Shown here in pieces: positions 57,025 through 64,000 of a DNA stretch of 64,000 nt. The DNA comes from Platanthera guangdongensis (taxonomy: Eukaryota > Streptophyta > Magnoliopsida > Asparagales > Orchidaceae): NCBI GenBank assembly GCA_039583875.1, contig CM077151.1, forward strand, positions 109,076,609-109,140,608, in the 5' to 3' direction. Both the position numbers and the translations under genes were made by a program. Below the pieces are notes generated by a model, which ran no database searches, had not been told where the DNA came from, and saw only the letters and a program-made list of their open reading frames with translations. The first letter of the stretch is position 1; each line of letters starts with the position of its first letter.

Positions 57025-57830
57025 ATCCTAAAGTAAACAATTACAGCCTCTTCAAATCTATAGAATATTGTGGGCAATGGACCCATCATTGACATCTCCT
57101 TCTGATTCAGAATCATCTTCACCACTGGAGGAAGAGGCTTCTATACAGGGACTAGTCACATATCCAAGCTCAGAAGAAGTGCTTGATACAGATTTTACAT
57201 TGCTTTAACCAGGCTGATCCTGTCTGGATTCCACATCAGTCATTGTCATCAACCCACAATATTTATAGGCATTTCCTTCATCCTCATCATCCGCCTCTAA
57301 ATCACTATTCGAGTGTTAAAGAGGGGCCCTGATACCTATCCTGGCAGCAGGATAGTCTTCAGCTAATGCTTCAACTTCTTGTTCAGCAATAGGAGTAGAA
57401 ACTAGCCCAATATAGGCTTCCTCTTCTTCAGACTTAGATGAAGATGAGTCTATCCAGCTCTTCTCTTTATTGGCAACAAAGGACTTCTCCTTCTTTCCCT
57501 TGTGTTGGTGATGTTTCTTCTCAGTAGCTTCCTTTCTCTTCACTAGGCAGTCAGCTATCACATATCCTGTTTTGCTGCAACAGTAGCAGACAACTTTAGA
57601 AGGATTCTATTTACTTGGTTTAGAATCATACCTATCAGCCTTGGAATGATTCCTCCTGTGATTAGAAGAGGTGGAAGGTCTGCTCTTCCACTGTTTCTTC
57701 TTCATCAGCTCCTGAAAATGACTGGAGAAGACAACAAAGTACTCATCCAACATGATGCATTTGATTAATCTGACTCTGAGATGTCTGAATCAGCTGGTCT
57801 TCTTGGACGATAGGGAATCCTCTCCTTACA
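57025..57830 (-). pseudogene. Copia gag remnant H
   Basis: Minus strand: SSHFQELMKKKQWKSRPS, then a zinc knuckle VCYCCSKTGYVIADC (about 57590-57545) in which the His is Tyr, then SSSSKSEEEEAYIGLVS, as in other Sirevirus gags of this window. Several stops. It lies between the 3' LTR of E and the truncated end of F2; opposite in orientation to E, so it is a separate element. Confidence 0.75.
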
Positions 57831-58628
57831 GTAAGGAACACTCTTTTGTCCACTCAAATTTGGACGCTCCTCGAAGAGTTTTAAAGAAAGAAGCACTCTT
57901 GTCTCCAACCCGAGAGAGGAACCTCTCGAGACCTGCTAACCTCCCCCCTAACTGATGAACTTCCTTAGGCGAACGGGGGGAGCCATGTCAAGAATAGCTC
58001 TTACTTTGTCTGGATTGGTGGCAAGCCCTTCTGGAGTAAGGAGGTAACCGAGGAACTTCCCCTTACTCGACCCAAAGGTACACTTCGACGGGTTGAGCTG
58101 CATTTTATATCTACAAAGAGTAGCGAACGTCTCTGCTAGATCTTGCAGGTGCAGAGAAGAAGACTTGCTTTTAATCAAGATATCGTCTACGTACACTTCT
58201 AGGTTTCTTCCATTCTGTTGCTTAAATACATGGTCCATCATGGGTTGGTAGGTTGCACCAGCATTTTTAAGCCCAAAGGGCATCACAAGGTTACAGTAGC
58301 AACCATCATTGGTAATGAATGACGTATGGGGAACGTCAGGTTTATGCATTCTTATTTGGTGGTAACCAGAAAATGCATCTAAAAAACTCATAAAGAAGTA
58401 CCCTACCGCAGAATCAACTAAAGAATCTATCCAAGGCAAGGGGTAACAATCTTTGGGGCACACTTTATTAAGCTTTGTAAAAACTACACACATGCGCCAG
58501 TTCCCTCCTGGTTTTTTAACCATTAAAACTTTGGATATCCAGGTAGGGTATTGAATTTCACAAATAAAATTTTCCTTGAGGAGCTTCACGACCACCTCTC
58601 TTATTGGTTCAGTAAGCTTCGTTGCCAC
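57830..58628 (-). pseudogene. Reverse transcriptase of F2
   Basis: TEPIREVVVKLLKENFICEIQ, WRMCVVFTKLNKVCPKD (Val for the Asp seen in F1), motif A FMSFLDAFSGYHQIRMHK, VMPFGLKNAGATY and EVYVDDILIKSK. A frameshift near 57960 is followed in another frame by the connection-domain piece LERFLSRVGDKSASFFKTL, which stops near 57835. RT core intact in form but separated from gag and protease. Confidence 0.88.
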
Positions 58629-59450
58629 ATCTCTTTTCTTCTACAACACATGCTTGAAGCTGGGATCAACATTAAGGTGGTGGCAAGCAAAATCCGGATC
58701 CATGCCTGGCATGTCCTCCGTTGACCAAGCAAAGACATCCAGGTTCTTCAGGAAGCAAGAGATCAACTCGGCCTTCTAATCTTCAGGCAACTACGAGTTG
58801 ATGGAGAGCTTCCTCTCCTCCCCCTCAGCAATGTGGACTGCTTGCGTCACCTGGGCTGGTTCCAGGTGAGCTCCTCCATCTGTAGTAGTTTATGAACTTG
58901 GAGAGGTTTCTGCAGCTGCTGCTGGAGCAATGGGAGGACTGACTTCAGCCATGTTGACAGTGTGAACATAACATTCCCTTGCCCTCCTTAGGTCACTCCT
59001 GACCCTGCACATCCGTCCATCGGCAAAAAACTTGATCGCGAGGTGGTAAGTTCAGACCACTGCTTGATACTTGTTTAGCAAGGGTCTGTCGAAGATGGCG
59101 TGATAACTACTGGGACTTTCAACCAGTATGAATTGAACCTGCTTGGTTGCCCCTCCAAGCTTTACGGGTAGGGTGACGCTTCCTTCAGCTTCTTTTATCT
59201 CACCAGAGAAGACGTAGAGTGGCCCTTCGGTGGAAAGCAGAGGCTTTCCAGTCTTCAGGGCCTCAAAGGTTGATTTGAATAGTAGCATGACTAAGCTACC
59301 AGTATCAATGAGAATCCTGTCAACCGTAAAATCTCCAATAACAGCCTTAATCACGATTGCATCATCAAATGGATTTGCTGTTTGAGGCAAATTAGCTTGG
59401 CCAAAAGTGATGTCCTCCCCTGATGGAGCAGAGGAAGAGGAAGAGGCAAC
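58629..59450 (-). pseudogene. Protease of F2
   Basis: The frame 59390-59052 has DRILIDTGSLVMLLF (DTGS active site) and SYHAIFDRPLLNK (Asp for the Gly of F1). Stops follow. The region 58629-59050 aligns with the protease-RT bridge of F1 but is not open. Confidence 0.82.
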
Positions 59451-61155
59451 CTCTGCTCAAGTGACCCTAGAAATTGAGGACTTCTTAGTAGACTCGGTTC
59501 CTATCCCACCATGAATGAAGAAGAGTCGCCCCAGGACTCCTTCATCATCCGCATCAAAGCATTCAACTGGAACTTTGATTGGCCCCAGATGGCCTTCATC
59601 TTCTACCTCCACACACTCCTGATATGCTTCACCTACCTCCTTGCCCTTGGAGGTAGATGGCTTCGAAGAAGAGTCTTTCTTACTCAAATCAATCTTCCCC
59701 TCAGCAAGTAGTTTTTCTATTAGCAGACGGAGGGATTTGCAATCTTCAGTCAAGTGACCCTTCTCTTTATGAAACTGGTAGAAATGTGTGTTGTTCCTTG
59801 GCCTCCACTCTCTCTGAGGCCCTTGTTTCTTCTCTTCTAATTTCTTCTACAAGATCTGGATGAGTTCGTCAAGATCCAGACCTGTAATCTCTTCCACGGA
59901 GTTGGTATCATACTAGCTTGGAGCAGGCAGGGCTGCTTGCTGAAGGATGGGAAGCGCTTGCAGCATTACAGCGGGAGTGGCGACCAATGACAGTCTCTGA
60001 TCTTGAAACTATTGATGGCCGAGGAAGGGTTTATTGTGGCGGAAATTCCGGCCCCTTTGAGAAGGAGGCTGGAAATCAGGGCGGTGAGGTTTGCTATGAT
60101 GGTGGTTGTTATGAGAAGAAGAGCCGGAAGCATCCCTTCCTTCAGCCTTAGCTGTCAGGGATGAGATATAGGTGGGGTTGGCATTCTCACCTTCAATGAA
60201 GCGATAAACCATGGCTATTAACTCCTGGTATGTTGCTGGTGCCTTCGTTGTTGCTTTAAACTTTAAGGGGCCTTCCCAGAGGCCATGAATCAAGGAAACC
60301 TTGTAGTAGTCGGGGTTCACGTTCCTTACCCCCTGAATCTCTTTCTGGAAGCGATCAACAAACAGTACAATTGATTCGTTGTCCCTTTGCTTGATCTCGA
60401 AGAGTGCAACCGATCCATCTTTTCTCTTTCTTGAGGTAGCAAACCTCAACAAAAGTTCGCTGCGAAGCTCAGCGAAGGAAGAAATCGAGCCCAAAGGCAG
60501 CTCATAAAACCACTCTCTCGCCTGTCCTTCGAGAGTGGTAACCAAAAGCTTGCACTTGATGGCGTCGGAGAGGCATCTCAGTGCAACTGCCCCTTCGAAT
60601 GCTTGGAGATGGGCGACTGAATCAGTCTCCCCTCAGTAGAATGGAAGACGGGGTTCCCTGAAGTTACTTGGAGCCGACTCCCATTGGATTCGATCGACGA
60701 AGGGAGACGGAGTCTCAAACTCAGCAGGGTAAAAAGGGTGGACTGAAGCTGGGGAGCCCACGGGCTCGGCGGACAGGCGATCAGTGAAATGGAGCTGGCG
60801 GGCAGGAGTTCCCTTGTCTGCCTCCCTGAAAAAATTCATGAAGGAGGCGAACTTCTCCTCCTAAGGCCACAGAGCAGCGGCGGACTGAGCAGTATGGTGA
60901 GGAGTGACTGGAGATTGCCGAAGCGGAGTTTGGCGAGCTGGAGTCAGGCAGACTGGCGAGTCCGCAAGGCTCTGCTGCGGCCTGTGGAGCAAGTCGCTTG
61001 GTCAACACAAGCAAGGCCTGGCTGATTGCATCAAGACACTGATCAGTCTGCCTGCGGGATTGCTCAGCCTTAAAACGAGCCTGCTTTATGACATCCCAAA
61101 GAGAATCTTCTGAAGAGCTGGAGCGGTCTGAGTAACGAGCTCGGCAGTCTGACAT
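59451..61155 (-). pseudogene. gag of F2, broken
   Basis: ATG at 61155 (MSDCRARYSDRSSSSEDS) matches F1. A frameshift near 60975, a stop near 60633, then the capsid block EWFYELPLGSISSFAELRSE, LLLRFATSRKRK and RFVDRFQKEIQGVRN (60545-60300). After more stops there is a zinc-knuckle-like FHKEKGHLTEDCKSLR (about 59790-59740), then an acidic tail towards the protease. Confidence 0.82.
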
Positions 61156-61200
61156 GTCTGTCCGCTGTATTAGAAATACTACTCGAATCTGAAGGCCGCG

Positions 61201-62055
61201 TGTTAACTGTTGATGCACGAAAAAGGAAAGAGAGTCGAACACCACCAGCTAACGGTTCGAGCACAGAGGAATAGAAAGGGAAAGAGAAATTGCGAGTAGC
61301 AATCTACTAAGAAGATGAGAGTAAAAAGAACAGCAGGGCCGTGATCCACTGTAACAATAGACTTCGCCCGTCGTGGCCTGAATGCCTCTCTAGCGACGAG
61401 CTTTCCTTTGATTGAAGAAGGGTTTGATTACAAGTGGAGTAAAGGAAAAAGGCAAGAGCTGAGCAAACTGGAGTCCGCAAAGCCTGAGATTCGAGTCCGC
61501 AACCTTTAATAAGTAGGCTCCTGGGCACGAGTCAACGTGCTTTGGGTGCATCGCCTCCCCCGTATTTATAGGATGGGGGCCTGCCCAAATGGGCAGGGCT
61601 AAAATTACCGGCTGCCCGCGGTACAGGAGAACCGGGTAACGGTGACGGGAAGCAAAAAGAAAGAACACGCCAGTCCACACAAAAGGGGCGGACTGGGCTC
61701 GCGGGCTGGAGCATCCATCTGCTGCTGCAAGGCGTGATCCTGCTGGAGGATGGCGGCCTAGGAGGATTGGACAGTGAGTCCGCCGAAGTGGAAACAATCC
61801 AGGAGATCCAAAGGCATGGAGAACTGGGCGGACGGAGCATTGAGTCCGTCGTTGGGGGATCATCCTTGGGACGGCTGAATGCTGCTGCACTGCCGAGCTT
61901 GACAGACTGCCAAACTGAGTCTGCCTATGACAAGCCAGGGACCTTGGAACTATGTCGAGGCATCGATGGGCCAGGAGAACTTCCAAATTGTGTCCATGGA
62001 TAATGAAATAGGTGACCTTGGAATCTTGTAGGTGTTGCGGACTAAGGGGTTAACA
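61201..62055 (-). repeat. 5' LTR of F2 (855 bp)
   Basis: Same TGTTAAC/GTTAACA ends as the F1 LTR and aligns along its length. Confidence 0.8.
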
Positions 62056-63620
62056 ATAACGTTATCTAAAGTAATAGTTTTTACTGATCTTTCTGCTTTA
62101 AAATATCTATTAAGTAAAGCAGATGTCAAACCCCGTCTACTACGCTGGATTCTTCTCCTACAAGAATCCAACTTGGAGATCCGAGATAAAAATGGCTTAG
62201 AGAACTTGGCGGCCGATCACCTTTCTCGATTATAGAATACTGCTACAGATATGCTATTGGGGGCCGACATCAAGGACAAATTCCCTGAAGAATGCTTCCT
62301 CTCCATAGAAATGGTAATAAATTTCTCTACTTCTTGGTTTGCAGACTTGGCCAATTCTTTAGTGGCCCGAGTCATTCCAAAAAACTTTCAAGTCAGCAAA
62401 AGAAGAAATTCTTTTCTGACATAAAAACTATTTTCGGGAAGACCCATTTTTTTTCCGAGTCTGTGAGGATCAAGTAATTAGGAGACGTATTCCGGATGAG
62501 TAAGATGTCAAAATCTTGCGGCATTGCCATGAAGGACAAATCGGCGGACATTATCAAGCAAACCAGACTGCTCGGAAAGTGCTTGAATCGGGCTTCTTTT
62601 GGCCCACTTTATTCAAAGATGCTCAGAAATTGGTAAGCACTGACAATAGCTGCCAACGGTCAGGTAATAATTCTCACCGGGACGAAATGCCCGAAAACCT
62701 ATTTATAGAATGTGAAATATTCGATGTGTGGGGAATAGATTTTATAGTCCCTCTACCTCCTTCTTATAAAAATCATTATATTTTAGTAGTGGTTGACTAC
62801 GTTTCAAGGTAGGCAGAAGCGCAAGCTCTGCTCACCAATGATGCAGGAGTTATCGTATAATTTTTGAAAAAATTATTTTGTCATTTTGGCACGTCTCGTG
62901 CAATTGTGAGTGTTTGCGGCAAACATTTCTGTAATACCTAGTTAGCTAAAATTTTAGATAAATATGGAGTCACTCACAAACTCACCACCGCTTATCACCC
63001 ATAAACAAGAGGCCAAGTGGAGGTAGTTAATAGGGAACTGAAGCGTATTCTTGAGAAGATGGTAGACACTAATCAAAAAGATTGGTCTCTTAAGCTTGAT
63101 GACGCCCTTTGGGCTTACCGTAAGACATTCAAAGCCGCTATCGGTTGTACGCCTTTTTGTTTAGTATACGGAAAAGCGTGTCATCTTCTGGTAGAATTAG
63201 AACATCGCGCATATAGGTCGCTAAAATTTTTAAACTTAGATATAAACTTAGCCGCCGAACAAAGAAAATTTCAACTAAATGAACTTGATGAGTGGCGTGC
63301 TAACGCCTATGAAAATAATAAATTCTATAAGAAGCATCTAAGTTTTATCATGATTGAAAAATAAAATTTCCAAAATATTTTTCACTGGGCGATCTCGTCC
63401 TTCTTTATAACTCACGCCTTAAACTTTTTTCCTGGGAAATTAAAATCCCGATGGTCCGGCACCTTTACTGTTAAAAAGGTTTGGCCAAATTGGACTATTC
63501 TTATTTCTCACCTCGAACTAGGCACTTTTGAATTAAACGGGCACCGCTTAAAACTTCATCTTGCGGGGGACTCTTCAAATAAACAAATAGAATCAGACAT
63601 CCTTCGTAACATATAAATAA
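62056..63620 (+). pseudogene. Athila-like Ty3/gypsy RNase H and integrase remnant G
   Basis: RNase H end: [46 protein letters not shown] (62070-62235). The linker WFADLANSLVARVIPKNF (about 62335-62390) is typical of Athila. Integrase: HCHEGQIGGHYQANQTARKV (zinc region, 62520-62580), WGIDFIVPLPPSYKNHYILVVVDYVSR (first Asp), then [17 protein letters not shown] and [17 protein letters not shown] (63010-63130). The tail has [14 protein letters not shown] and the later NGHRLKLH piece (63535-63560). Stops and frame changes throughout. It is truncated at its 5' side by F2. Confidence 0.85.
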
Positions 63621-64000
63621 TCGTACTAAATAAGTCAAGTTACGTGACAAATAAACAAAGCTCTTGTGGAGGCACCCCATAGTTATTTGCTTTATCTATT
63701 TTGTTTTAGTAAATATGCAAGTTTTTGCTTACGGCCTCCGCGACCTCCAATTAGGAAGACCTCTTTATCTTATTGTACTATACGTTTTTGTATAATTTTT
63801 TTTTTCTATTTCTTCATTCTTATGCACAACATAAGTATTTCCTTTCTAAAAACCGCAGTTATACTATAAGTATTTTTTGAAAGTTTTTTTTTATATAGTC
63901 TGATTTTTATTCAAAATATTTTCTCTGCAATAGTCATGTATATATTCACTTAAAAACAAAGACATCCACCTAAAATATATATTTTTGCTTAGTCAATTAT
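63621..64000. other. AT-rich sequence, nothing recognised
   Basis: T-rich tract sequence after the Athila-like integrase; may be the post-pol region of G. No gene or repeat unit identified. Confidence 0.4.

Larger units (their letters stand above)
57830..62055 (-). mobile_element. Tat-like Ty3/gypsy element F2, truncated
   Basis: Same family as F1: 5' LTR 61201-62055, gag, protease and RT, ending at about 57830 within the RT connection domain. RNase H, integrase and 3' LTR are missing. The right end abuts Athila-like sequence G. Gag, protease and RT are all interrupted. Confidence 0.85.

Overview
The window looks like nuclear DNA from a flowering plant. It consists almost wholly of LTR retrotransposons plus one Helitron-like insertion; I found no host gene, rRNA or tRNA. 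I could not name the species. The plant assignment rests on element types: Sirevirus-like Ty1/copia elements with long LTRs, initiator-Met primer sites and env-like reading frames; chromodomain Ty3/gypsy elements (Tekay/Del-like); Tat-like and Athila-like Ty3/gypsy fragments.

Layout, using letters defined here. F1 (1-3992, minus) is a Tat-like Ty3/gypsy element cut by the left window edge. E is an old Sirevirus-like copia element (plus), split into 3993-8766 (gag, pol) and 52036-57024 (env-like gene, 3' LTR). A is a chromoviral gypsy element (plus, 8767-52035 overall) that splits E. B is a Sirevirus-like copia element (minus, 14863-47521) that splits the 3' LTR of A. C is a Sirevirus-like copia element without an env-like gene (plus, 16802-36801) sitting just outside the polypurine tract of B. 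D is a chromoviral gypsy element (minus, 18980-29886) that splits gag of C. The nest is therefore E > A > B > C > D. Target-site duplications are exact for B (TCTCC), C (CAAAG) and D (ACGGA), and 4 of 5 bases for A (GAATG/GGATG). A Helitron-like element (48838-51404, minus) has separately entered the TA microsatellite in the 3' LTR of A. To the right lie a copia gag remnant H (57025-57830, minus), a second Tat-like element F2 (about 57830-62055, minus, truncated) and an Athila-like RNase H-integrase remnant G (62056-63620, plus).

How the genes work together: each complete element encodes Gag (particle shell), protease, integrase, reverse transcriptase and RNase H, flanked by LTRs that carry promoter and polyadenylation signals. 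Almost all are broken. The best preserved are C pol (one open frame of 1055 codons, but with a Tyr in place of the first catalytic Asp of the reverse transcriptase) and D (open gag; protease-RT and RNase H-integrase-chromodomain frames separated by one frameshift).

Most notable observations: a 102-base, 27% GC, GT-AG segment between gag and protease of D that looks like an intron; a conserved 3' splice-site-like tract at the gag/pol border of all three Sirevirus-like elements; and family-specific palindromic motifs that recur not only in LTRs but also upstream of the env-like genes (B, E) and inside the gag coding sequence (B).
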